Assembly (NCBI GenBank): GCA_030614245.1
Contig: JAUWKK010000223.1
Location: 1 to 5,234, forward strand
Length of the DNA stretch: 5,234 bases
From: Planctomycetota bacterium
GTDB taxonomy: Bacteria; Planctomycetota; PUPC01; JABMSA01; JAUWKK01
Reading direction: 5' to 3'
Shown: positions 1 through 5,234 of the stretch, in pieces
Position numbering within the stretch: position 1 is the stretch's first letter
How the letters are laid out: each line of letters opens with the position of its first letter
Translations under genes and position numbers: made by a program
Notes under the pieces: generated by a model
Database searches by the model: none
Seen by the model: only the letters and a program-made list of their open reading frames with translations
Told to the model about the DNA's origin: nothing

Positions 1-16
1 CGACAATGTGTCGCAT
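1..16 (-). CDS. Start of an unidentified gene downstream of the atp operon (partial)
   Basis: An ATG at 16-14 on the minus strand opens a frame that reads Met-Arg-His-Ile-Val before the window ends. Support comes from what lies upstream: a purine-rich AAAGGAG at 34-28, ending 11 nt before the ATG (slightly long for a Shine-Dalgarno spacer), and a near-consensus promoter at 50-78. Together they form a promoter, a leader of roughly 25-30 nt and a start codon in a sensible arrangement. Five codons are too few to identify a product. The gene has the same direction as atpC but appears to have its own promoter, so it need not be functionally linked to ATP synthase. Confidence 0.45.
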
Positions 17-27
17 AGGTGGGGTAA

Positions 28-34
28 CTCCTTT
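28..34 (-). promoter_or_regulatory. Ribosome binding site for the downstream partial gene
   Basis: The minus strand reads AAAGGAG here, a good match to the anti-Shine-Dalgarno complement, 11 nt before the ATG at 16. It is the main local support for that start codon, and no in-frame start codon lies between the two. Confidence 0.45.
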
Positions 35-49
35 ACTGTCAGACACTTA

Positions 50-78
50 AGTATACCCCATAAACTGGCCTTTGTCAA
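50..78 (-). promoter_or_regulatory. Sigma70-type promoter reading out of the left edge
   Basis: The minus strand carries TTGACA at 78-73 (6 of 6 to the -35 consensus), a 17-nt spacer, and TATACT at 55-50 (5 of 6 to TATAAT). Transcription would start near 42-45, giving a short leader before the ATG at 16. The -35 box lies 2 nt past the T-run of the putative atp terminator, so the end of one transcription unit and the start of the next are packed together. The box match and spacing are seen directly, while activity is inferred. A housekeeping-type promoter is the simplest reading, and no convincing operator is visible. Confidence 0.75.
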
Positions 79-80
79 GG

Positions 81-127
81 AAAAAAACGGCGATAACTTA
101 TTATTTTACAAGCTTTTACGTTAGCGC
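81..127 (-). terminator. Probable intrinsic terminator of the atp operon
   Basis: On the minus strand, arms GCGCTAAC (127-120) and GTTATCGC (97-90) can pair with 7 of 8 bases across a 22-nt loop, followed after CG by seven T residues (87-81). The position, 51 nt past the atpC stop, is right for an operon terminator. The loop is large and the stem short, so this is a weaker design than a typical GC-rich hairpin. A second GC-rich hairpin just upstream (arms CCGCC at 153-149 and GGCGG at 139-135, 9-nt loop) has no T-run of its own but could assist. Termination is inferred, not certain. Confidence 0.4.
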
Positions 128-160
128 TGCGGCTCCGCCCGGACTTTTGGCGGGGGCGTC

Positions 161-188
161 TGGTTACTGATCACTGGTTACTGAACAC
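161..188. repeat. Two-copy 14-bp tandem repeat at the atpC 3' end
   Basis: Units TGGTTACTGATCAC (161-174) and TGGTTACTGAACAC (175-188) match at 13 of 14 bases in direct tandem. Unit 2 overlaps the end of atpC: read on the minus strand it supplies the last codons (Ser, Val, Gln) and the TAA stop at 180-178, and unit 1 lies just after the stop. Its position suggests that the repeat arose in or entered the gene's tail and set the present stop codon. With two units it could also be a local duplication rather than a dispersed family. Confidence 0.7.
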
Positions 189-591
189 TGTGGCACGCTT
201 CTCCGGCCGTTTCGAGGCGGTTGATGGCGCGAGCTAGTGCACTCGTTGCCCGTGGAATGTCGAGGCCGGGGCTATTCTCTTCGAGGCGGCGTTCGGCCCG
301 CTCCTTTGCGGCCTGCGCGCGGCTGACGTCGATATCCTCGACGCTCTCGGCCGTGTCGGCCAGGATGAGCATCGTGTCGGGATGTATCTCGACGAAACCG
401 CCGCTTATGGCGAACCGCTGCACGTTCCCGTCTACAGTCGCCACAACCTGCCCCAGGCGCAGGGGCGAAAGCATCGGCGAATGCCCGGGCAGCACGCCGA
501 TATCTCCCGCTGCAGCCGGCGCCTCAACGAATTCGACCTCGTCCTGCAAACATACACCTTCTGGTGTCGTAATAGTCAGTTCAATTGACAT
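178..591 (-). CDS. atpC: F1Fo ATP synthase epsilon subunit
   Basis: Epsilon is part of the rotating central stalk. It couples gamma to the c-ring and, in many bacteria, inhibits ATP hydrolysis. From the ATG at 591 the protein is 137 residues. An N-terminal beta-sandwich (about 1-85) contains the family signatures LTITTPEG (near 4-11), GDIGVLPGHSPML (about 29-41) and SGGFVEI (about 63-69). Two C-terminal helices follow, the first opening with IDVSRA (about 87-92), which fits the I/L-D-x-x-R-A motif linked to ATP binding in Bacillus-type epsilon. The frame opens upstream at an ATG at 603 (141 residues), but that codon overlaps the Shine-Dalgarno sequence serving 591, so 591 is preferred. The gene follows atpD by 27 nt. 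The last few residues (HSVQ) come largely from a 14-bp repeat that also contains the stop. Confidence 0.95.
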   Translation of the reverse strand: MSIELTITTPEGVCLQDEVEFVEAPAAAGDIGVLPGHSPMLSPLRLGQVVATVDGNVQRFAISGGFVEIHPDTMLILADTAESVEDIDVSRAQAAKERAERRLEENSPGLDIPRATSALARAINRLETAGEACHSVQ

Positions 592-594
592 CTG

Positions 595-601
595 CCCCTC
601 C
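595..601 (-). promoter_or_regulatory. Ribosome binding site that decides the atpC start
   Basis: The minus strand reads ATGGAGGGGCAG directly before the ATG at 591. GGAGGGG is a near-perfect Shine-Dalgarno core about 3-5 nt from that ATG. The alternative ATG at 603 overlaps the same purine run and has no comparable site of its own, which is why 591 is chosen. The resulting N-terminus, Met-Ser-Ile-Glu-Leu, also fits the epsilon family, where the TPEG motif lies about ten residues in. Confidence 0.75.
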
Positions 602-618
602 ATAGGCGTGCGGTTGCA

Positions 619-2004
619 TCACAGTGTCTTAGCTTTCTCGCGAACGTCATCGAGGTTGCCGACCATATAGAAGGCCTGCTCGGGGATGTCGTCGCACTCA
701 CCATTGCAGATGGCTTCGAAGCCGTCGATCGTCTCGGAGAGCGGCACGTAACGTCCGGGCCGGCCGGTGAACACCTCGGCGACGAACATCGGCTGAGACA
801 GGAAGTAGCGGATCTTCCTGGCGCGATACACGGTCAGTTTGTCATCGTCGGAGAGTTCGTCCATCCCGAGGATCGCAATGATGTCCTGGAGGTCTGCGAA
901 TCGCTGGAGGATTTCCTGGATCTTCCGGGCCGTATTGTAGTGACGCTCGCCGACGAAGCGGGCATCGAGGATGCGGGACGTGGACAGCAGCGGGTCGACC
1001 GACGGGTAGATGCCCAGCTCGACGAGCGCCCTCGTCAGGAAGATGCTTCCGTCGAGATGCACGTATGTGGTGGCCGGAGCGGGGTCGGTGAAGTCGTCGG
1101 CGGGCACGTAGATGCACTCGACGGCGGTGATCGATCCGCGTCTCGTCGAGGTGATCCGCTCCTGGAGTTCGCCCATCTCGGTGGCGAGGGTGGGCTGATA
1201 TCCCACCGCCGAAGGCATCCGCCCGAGCAGCGCGGACACTTCAGAACCCGCCTGGGTGAACCGGAAGATGTTGTCGATGAACAGCAGCACGTCGGCTCCC
1301 TGCTCGTCGCGGAACCATTCCGAGACGGCGAGAGCCGTGAGTGCTACGCGGAGGCGTGCGCCCGGCGGCTCGTTCATCTGGCCGTAGATCAGCGCCGAGC
1401 TCTTCAGCACGCCGGATTCCTTCATCTCGAGCCATAGCTCGTTGCCCTCGCGCGTGCGCTCTCCAACGCCGGCGAAGACCGACTTGCCCCCGTGCTCCAT
1501 TGCGATGTTGCGGATGAGCTCGCGCATGATCACCGTCTTGCCGACGCCGGCGCCGCCGATCGTGCCGATCTTGCCGCCCTTGGCGAACGGCACGAGGAAG
1601 TCGATCACCTTGACGCCGGTTTCGAGCAGTTCGGTCGTCGTCTGCTGCTCTTCGAGCGAGGGCGCCGGCCGGTGGATGGGATAGCGTTTCTCGCATTCGA
1701 TCTCGCCCATCAGGTCGACGGGCTCGCCGGTGACGTTCATGATGCGGCCGAGCGTGCCGGTGCCAACGGGGACAGTGATCGGAGCGCGGGTGTCCGTCAC
1801 CTGCATCCCACGCACCAGGCCGTCGGTCGGCGCCATCGAGACGCACCGGACGGTGTTCTCGCCGAGATGCTGGCCCACTTCGAGCGTGAGCGTACCATCA
1901 TCGCGTGCTACCGTGACGGCGTTGTGGATTGCGGGAAGGTTGTCCGGGGGGAACTCGACGTCGACCACCGGACCGATGATTTGAGCTATCTTGCCTTCGT
2001 TCAT
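619..2004 (-). CDS. atpD: F1Fo ATP synthase beta subunit (catalytic)
   Basis: Beta carries the three catalytic sites of the F1 head, making ATP from ADP and phosphate as gamma rotates. The 461-residue length is normal. Visible motifs are the Walker A P-loop GGAGVGKT (150-157), GERTREGN (181-188) with the catalytic glutamate at 182, Walker B LLFIDNIFRF (240-249) with its aspartate at 244, SALLGRMPSAVGYQPTL (257-273), the adenine-contact region GIYPSVDPL (331-339), and DELSDDD (382-388). The last is a variant of the DELSEED loop that contacts gamma. PLLSTSR replaces the more common PLDSTSR, and HLDGSIFLTRAL differs from the usual LDATTVLSR type. Both are outside the catalytic core and look lineage-specific. 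GAGG, 9-10 nt before the ATG at 2004, serves as the ribosome binding site. A 106-nt gap holding a palindromic repeat separates it from atpG, and atpC follows after 27 nt. Confidence 0.98.
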   Translation of the reverse strand: MNEGKIAQIIGPVVDVEFPPDNLPAIHNAVTVARDDGTLTLEVGQHLGENTVRCVSMAPTDGLVRGMQVTDTRAPITVPVGTGTLGRIMNVTGEPVDLMGEIECEKRYPIHRPAPSLEEQQTTTELLETGVKVIDFLVPFAKGGKIGTIGGAGVGKTVIMRELIRNIAMEHGGKSVFAGVGERTREGNELWLEMKESGVLKSSALIYGQMNEPPGARLRVALTALAVSEWFRDEQGADVLLFIDNIFRFTQAGSEVSALLGRMPSAVGYQPTLATEMGELQERITSTRRGSITAVECIYVPADDFTDPAPATTYVHLDGSIFLTRALVELGIYPSVDPLLSTSRILDARFVGERHYNTARKIQEILQRFADLQDIIAILGMDELSDDDKLTVYRARKIRYFLSQPMFVAEVFTGRPGRYVPLSETIDGFEAICNGECDDIPEQAFYMVGNLDDVREKAKTL

Positions 2005-2031
2005 TTGAGTTGACCTCGTTTAGGAACCGGG

Positions 2032-2105
2032 AACCACAGATGAACGCGGATTAGAAAGAAACAGAATCAGTATCTGTGTTAATCTGTGTCCATCTGCGGT
2101 TTCAT
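2032..2105. repeat. Imperfect palindromic repeat, copy 1, in the atpG-atpD gap
   Basis: The ends are complementary: arm 2032-2053 pairs with 2080-2101 at 18 of 22 positions, and the four mismatches are all transitions, so in either RNA two of them become G-U pairs. The loop is 26 nt. The element starts 5 nt after the atpG stop and ends 27 nt before the atpD start, filling most of the gap. A second copy in opposite orientation lies at 5170-5234. The two share an identical 22-nt block (2036-2057), a 16-nt block (2071-2086) and a 10-nt end block (2096-2105), and differ mainly in the loop. No transposase is encoded. It resembles a REP- or MITE-like non-autonomous element. In the atp mRNA it would form a long hairpin. 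Confidence 0.85.
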
Positions 2106-2110
2106 CTTCA

Positions 2111-2980
2111 TCAGGCCCTGAGAGATTCAGAACCACCGACGATATCAAGCAGTTCCATAGTGATAGACATCTGCCGGGCTTTGTTGAGTTCGAGCGTAAG
2201 CTGTTCGATCATCTCGCCTGCGTTTTCGCTCGCGTTATCCATAGCCGCGGTACGGGCGGCGTTTTCGCTGGATGCCGTTTCGAGCAGCGCGTGGTATATC
2301 CTGGCTGCCAGGAACTCCTTCAGCAGGGGCTCGGCGATGGCCTCGAAAGACGGCTCGTGGAAGTAAACCTTCCGCAACGGGCCCGTGTTGAGCTTCGCCA
2401 GTTCGGCTATATCGAAGGGCAGTATCCGCTCCTCGACCACCTTCTGCTCGAACATGTTGACGAACTTGCTGTAGACGAAATGCAGCGTATCGATCGTGCC
2501 GTTGACGTAGTGTGCGATGGCCGCGTCGGCCATATCAATTGATATCGGATAGCTGATGTCGTCATAGATTTCATCATAGCGGTTCAGGACGTTGAGTTTC
2601 TGCCGGTCGGCGAGCCTGATGCCCTTCTGGCCGACGATCATCGCCGCGATTGCGGTGGAGCCCTGCGATTCGGCGAACCGGGTGAACTTGCGGATGAGAT
2701 TCGAGCTGAACGCCCCGCAGAGACCGCGATCCGCCGAGAAGAACAGGACACCGGCGGTCTTATGGAGCCGCTCTTCGAAGAGCGGATGCTCGTCGCCGAT
2801 GGCTTCGCCTGCATATCGCTTGACCATCTCGTCGATGTGTTCGGCATAAGGCCGCATCGCGAGCATTCTGCCCTGGATTCGGCGCAGCTTGGCTGCGGCC
2901 ACCATTTTCATCGCCTTGGTGATCTTCTGCGTGTTCTGCACGCTGGCGATACGTTTCCGAATGTCGCGCATCGTTGCCAT
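2111..2980 (-). CDS. atpG: F1Fo ATP synthase gamma subunit
   Basis: Gamma is the rotor shaft: its N- and C-terminal helices form a coiled coil inside the alpha3-beta3 ring, driving the conformational changes of the catalytic sites. The 289-residue length is normal. The N-terminal helix carries the signature RDIRKRIASVQNTQKITKAM (5-24) followed by KMVAAAKLRR (25-34). The central domain has SADRGLCGAFSSNLI (82-96). The C-terminal helix has the expected SSENAARTAAMDNASENA (237-254) and LNKARQMSITMELLDIVGG (265-283). The usual AARM reads AART at residue 244 and RQASIT reads RQMSIT, both mild changes. AGGA about 8 nt before the ATG at 2980 supports that start. A second Met at residue 4 is possible but lacks a better site. 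The gene sits 34 nt after atpA, with a perfect hairpin in that gap. Confidence 0.97.
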   Translation of the reverse strand: MATMRDIRKRIASVQNTQKITKAMKMVAAAKLRRIQGRMLAMRPYAEHIDEMVKRYAGEAIGDEHPLFEERLHKTAGVLFFSADRGLCGAFSSNLIRKFTRFAESQGSTAIAAMIVGQKGIRLADRQKLNVLNRYDEIYDDISYPISIDMADAAIAHYVNGTIDTLHFVYSKFVNMFEQKVVEERILPFDIAELAKLNTGPLRKVYFHEPSFEAIAEPLLKEFLAARIYHALLETASSENAARTAAMDNASENAGEMIEQLTLELNKARQMSITMELLDIVGGSESLRA

Positions 2981-2997
2981 TTATCTGTCCTGACGGC

Positions 2998-3015
2998 GGG
3001 CAGGAGAGCCTGCCC
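2998..3015. repeat. Perfect 7-bp hairpin between atpA and atpG
   Basis: The plus strand reads GGGCAGG (2998-3004), loop AGAG, CCTGCCC (3009-3015), a perfect inverted repeat. In the mRNA the stem begins with the last base of the atpA TAG stop (3017-3015) and ends 17 nt before the atpG start, leaving the atpG ribosome binding site free. No T-run follows, so it is not an intrinsic terminator. It could protect the upstream message end, tune atpG translation relative to atpA, or be one copy of a small dispersed palindrome. It is unrelated in sequence to the repeats at 2032 and 5170. Confidence 0.8.
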
Positions 3016-4577
3016 TACCTGCGTCTTCCGCTCTCCGCCTCGGTCGCGGCGAACGTGTCCTTGAACTCCTTGATGGCGGCCTCGAAGGCAGCGTAGAGGT
3101 CGTCGTCGAAGCGGCCCTTCTCGTCAAGTTCCTTCAGCAGGCCCGCCTTGTTGGTGCGCATGAAGTCGAGCAGTTCATTCTCGAATCGAGCGCAATCCCC
3201 AACGGGTATGTCATCGAGGTGGCCCTTGGAGACGGCATAGATGATAGTCACCTGCTCGGCGGTCGGCATCGGCTTGAACTGCCCCTGCTTGAGTATCTCG
3301 GCGGTTCGTTCGCCACGTGCGAGCTGTTTGCGGGTGGCCTCGTCGAGTTCGGTGCCGAACTGTGCGAAGGCGGCCATTTCGCGATACTGCGCGAGGTCGA
3401 GCCTGAGGCTTGCGGCGACTTGCGCCATCGCCTTCATCTGCGCGGCAGAGCCGACCCTGGAGACGCTGATCCCGGCGTTGATGGCGGGCCGCTGGCCCTG
3501 GTAGAAGAGGTCGCTCTGCAGCACGATCTGGCCGTCCGTGATCGAAATAACGTTCGTCGGGATGTATGCCGACATGTCGCCGGCGTTGGTCTCGATGATC
3601 GGCAGAGCGGTCAGCGAGCCGCCGCCGCGTTCGTCGGAGAGCTTGACGGCTCGTTCGAGGAGCCTGGAATGGAGGTAGAAGACGTCGCCGGGGAATGCCT
3701 CGCGCCCGGGTGGGCGCCGGAGCAGCAGCGACATCTGCCGATATGCTACGGCGTGCTTGCTCAAGTCGTCGTAAGCCACCAGCACGTGCCCGCCGCGCTC
3801 GAGGAACTCCTCCCCCATTGCGCAGCCGCTGTAGGGGGCAATGTATTGCTGCGACGCCGGATCGCTCGCCGACGCGTTGACAACGATGGTGTAGTCCATC
3901 GCACCGTGGTCCTCGAAGAGGCTGACGGTCTGTGCGACGGCCGAGAGTTTCTGGCCGATGGCGACGTAGATGCAGATTACATCGGTGTCCTTCTGGTTGA
4001 TGATGGTGTCGATAAGGATGGCGGTCTTGCCGGTCTGCCGGTCGCCGATGATGAGTTCGCGCTGTCCGCGTCCGATGGGTGTCATCGAGTCGATGCACTT
4101 GAGGCCGGTCTGGAGTGCCTCGTTGACCATTGCGCGTTCGACGATACCCGGCGCGACGCGTTCGATGTTTCGATGGATGTCGGCCTGTATTTCGCCCTTT
4201 CCGTCGATGGGCATTCCGAGGGCGTTGACGACGCGGCCGATTATTGCGTCGCCGACGGGCACCTGCATGATGCGCCCGGTCCGCTTCGCACGGTCGCCTT
4301 CCTTGATGCCGACATCCTCGCCGAGCAGCACTATGCCGACGTTGTCTTCCTCGAGGTTGAGCGCGATGCCCATCACGCCGCAGGACCCGCCTGCTGCGGC
4401 AGGGAACTCGATAAGCTCCATCGACATGCAGTTATCCAGGCCGTAGACGCGTGCAATGCCGTCGCCGACCTGTATGACCTCGCCGACTTCGGCAACATCA
4501 GCCTTGGCGCGGAACTCTTCGATCTGCTGCTTGATAACCGAACTTACTTCTTCTGCACGGATTGATTTCAATGCCAT
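3015..4577 (-). CDS. atpA: F1Fo ATP synthase alpha subunit
   Basis: Alpha alternates with beta in the F1 hexamer. It binds nucleotide at non-catalytic sites and donates the arginine finger to the beta active site. At 520 residues it is slightly longer than the typical 500-515. Motifs in order are the beta-barrel domain with VGDGIARVYGL (37-47), the P-loop GDRQTGKT (178-185), the Walker B region VLVAYDDLSKHA (265-276), PAINAGISVSRVGSAAQ (364-380) with the arginine finger at 374, and the C-terminal helical bundle with QFGTELDEATRKQLARGER (406-424). The alpha P-loop has Gln in place of the beta-type residues, as expected for the non-catalytic subunit. The extra C-terminal residues are a short polar tail ending GRRR. 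A GAGG site 7 nt before the ATG at 4577 fits well. The gene follows atpH by 30 nt. Confidence 0.98.
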   Translation of the reverse strand: MALKSIRAEEVSSVIKQQIEEFRAKADVAEVGEVIQVGDGIARVYGLDNCMSMELIEFPAAAGGSCGVMGIALNLEEDNVGIVLLGEDVGIKEGDRAKRTGRIMQVPVGDAIIGRVVNALGMPIDGKGEIQADIHRNIERVAPGIVERAMVNEALQTGLKCIDSMTPIGRGQRELIIGDRQTGKTAILIDTIINQKDTDVICIYVAIGQKLSAVAQTVSLFEDHGAMDYTIVVNASASDPASQQYIAPYSGCAMGEEFLERGGHVLVAYDDLSKHAVAYRQMSLLLRRPPGREAFPGDVFYLHSRLLERAVKLSDERGGGSLTALPIIETNAGDMSAYIPTNVISITDGQIVLQSDLFYQGQRPAINAGISVSRVGSAAQMKAMAQVAASLRLDLAQYREMAAFAQFGTELDEATRKQLARGERTAEILKQGQFKPMPTAEQVTIIYAVSKGHLDDIPVGDCARFENELLDFMRTNKAGLLKELDEKGRFDDDLYAAFEAAIKEFKDTFAATEAESGRRR

Positions 4578-4607
4578 TGTGAACCTCTGCGCCCGGGGCC
4601 TGGCCGG

Positions 4608-5144
4608 CTATCCGAGCGATTCTTTCATCTGAGACAACTTGCTCCGGACGGTCCCGTCGACCACGCGATTGCCGATACGCAGCAGCGCCCCGCCGACGAG
4701 AGACGGATCAATGACTTTCTCTATGTTTATGTTCTTTCCCATCCGCTTGTAGAGCACGCAGCGGATGTGGTCGATTTTGTTTTCAGGAATATCGACGGCG
4801 GAGACGACGCTGACTTTCACGTCGCCCCGCTGCTCGTCGGCGAGCAGGTCGAATTCATCGACCAGGGCCGCGATTATCCCGATTCTGCCGTTCTTGACGA
4901 GCAGTCGTGCGAGGGAGCGGATATCCTCGCTCACGTCGATCATTCCCATCAGCATCTCGAACAGTTGCTGTTGATCTTCCGCGGAAATGAGCGGGTTCTG
5001 CAGGAGTTCGAGTGCATCGGAATCGACGGTGAGGAGATCGCGCAAAGCGGCCAGTTCAGCCTGGAAGCGGTCGAGGTCGTTCTGCTCGATTGCGATAGCC
5101 ATCACGGCTCGCGCGTACCGTTTTGCGATCTTGCGGTCAGTCAT
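4608..5144 (-). CDS. atpH: F1Fo ATP synthase delta subunit
   Basis: Delta (OSCP equivalent) sits on top of F1 and joins it to the b-subunit peripheral stalk, holding the stator against rotation. The 178-residue length is typical. The N-terminal helical domain (about 1-105) opens with the family signature KRYARAVMAIA (8-18) and contains LLQNPLISAEDQQQLF (47-62). The C-terminal domain has the most conserved delta motif, IDPSLVGGALLRIGNRVVDGTVRSKL (145-170). The ATG at 5144 places RYARA about nine residues in, as expected, but the sequence before it has no clear Shine-Dalgarno core (only GGA and GGCGA fragments), so initiation may be weak or coupled to an upstream gene. The usual upstream neighbour, atpF, is not in the window. 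A palindromic repeat starts about 25 nt upstream instead. Confidence 0.96.
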   Translation of the reverse strand: MTDRKIAKRYARAVMAIAIEQNDLDRFQAELAALRDLLTVDSDALELLQNPLISAEDQQQLFEMLMGMIDVSEDIRSLARLLVKNGRIGIIAALVDEFDLLADEQRGDVKVSVVSAVDIPENKIDHIRCVLYKRMGKNINIEKVIDPSLVGGALLRIGNRVVDGTVRSKLSQMKESLG

Positions 5145-5169
5145 GAGTATTTCGCCGTTTCCGCTTCTT

Positions 5170-5234
5170 ATGAAACCGCTGATGAACCCAGATTAACACA
5201 GATAGTGGTTTTTCTAATCCGCGTTCATCTGTAG
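5170..5234. repeat. Imperfect palindromic repeat, copy 2, upstream of atpH (reaches the window edge)
   Basis: This is the reverse-complement relative of the element at 2032-2105. It shares a 22-nt block (5211-5232), a 16-nt block (5189-5204) and a 10-nt block (5170-5179), all identical to the matching blocks of copy 1. Its central segment is about 10 nt shorter. Internal complementarity is kept: GATGAACCCAGATTA (5181-5195) pairs with 5216-5230 at 13 of 15 positions. It ends 25 nt before the atpH start and may extend a few bases beyond the window. It separates atpH from whatever lies upstream, presumably atpF. Confidence 0.85.

Noticed and set aside
1..13. Short perfect inverted repeat CGACA-ATG-TGTCG at the left edge as an operator
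   Set aside because: It has five-base arms with a three-base centre and lies inside the first codons of the partial gene. Chance is likely and no second copy is seen.
178..603. The longer 141-residue form of epsilon starting at 603
   Set aside because: That ATG lies within the purine run that serves as Shine-Dalgarno for the ATG at 591, and the extra residues fall before the normal N-terminus of the family.
1241..1846. A 201-codon minus-strand frame inside atpD, and similar Arg/Ala/His-rich frames at 842-1117 and 3211-4098
   Set aside because: They are out-of-frame shadows of atpD and atpA, with the low-complexity Arg-rich composition typical of a shifted GC-rich reading frame.
3219..4565. 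A 448-codon open frame on the plus strand antisense to atpA
   Set aside because: It mirrors almost the whole of atpA, a long antisense frame expected from GC-rich third positions. Its product shows no recognisable family, and the opposite strand encodes an unmistakable alpha subunit.
4590..4606. GC-rich self-complementary stretch in the atpH-atpA gap
   Set aside because: Only about four consecutive pairs can form before a mismatch. It is not comparable to the other hairpins and has no T-run.
4767..5234. A plus-strand frame running to the right edge over atpH and the repeat
   Set aside because: It is antisense to atpH for most of its length, and the remainder is repeat DNA. No ribosome binding site or family motif supports it.
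5137..5234. A minus-strand frame open from the right edge to a TGA overlapping the atpH start, possibly the end of atpF
   Set aside because: About two thirds of it is the palindromic repeat, the product has no b-subunit character (short, Arg/Lys-rich end), and the frame cannot be tied to an upstream gene from this window.
1..5234. CRISPR array, tRNA or rRNA genes, transposase genes
   Set aside because: No regularly spaced repeats, no cloverleaf-like or rRNA-like stretch and no transposase frame were seen. Nearly all of the window is the five atp genes.

Overview
The window carries the 3' part of a bacterial F1Fo ATP synthase operon, read entirely on the minus strand from right to left: atpH (delta), atpA (alpha), atpG (gamma), atpD (beta), atpC (epsilon). 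This is the complete set of F1 subunits in the canonical order H-A-G-D-C. All five frames are intact, with family-typical lengths and catalytic motifs. No Fo gene (atpB, atpE, atpF) is visible, and if the usual order holds they lie beyond the right edge. Without the c and a subunits the coupling ion (H+ or Na+) cannot be read.

Layout, in window coordinates. At 5170-5234, upstream of atpH, is a copy of an imperfect palindromic repeat that runs to the window edge. atpH is 4608-5144, atpA 3015-4577, atpG 2111-2980, atpD 619-2004 and atpC 178-591. Position 591 is preferred over 603 for the atpC start because a strong Shine-Dalgarno sequence sits just before it. Junctions are 30 nt (H-A), 34 nt (A-G), 106 nt (G-D) and 27 nt (D-C). 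No promoter was found between the genes, which fits co-transcription. At 1-177, downstream of atpC, are a short tandem repeat that supplies the atpC stop codon, a probable terminator, a near-consensus sigma70-type promoter on the minus strand, and the first codons of a further minus-strand gene leaving the window.

The proteins are ordinary. What stands out is the DNA between them. The G-D junction and the region upstream of atpH hold two copies of the same roughly 65-75 bp palindromic repeat in opposite orientation, bracketing atpH-atpA-atpG. The A-G junction holds an unrelated perfect 7-bp hairpin beginning at the atpA stop codon. The atpC end holds a third, unrelated 14-bp tandem repeat. 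This suggests a genome with several small dispersed repeat families that enter or are tolerated in intergenic gaps, even within an essential operon.

The DNA is GC-rich by eye, with G/C favoured at third codon positions. Together with the canonical operon order this indicates a free-living type of bacterium with F-type ATPase. I cannot assign a phylum. The repeats resemble small intergenic repeats of environmental bacteria, but that is an impression and not a lineage marker. I found no new defence, mobile or metabolic system here.
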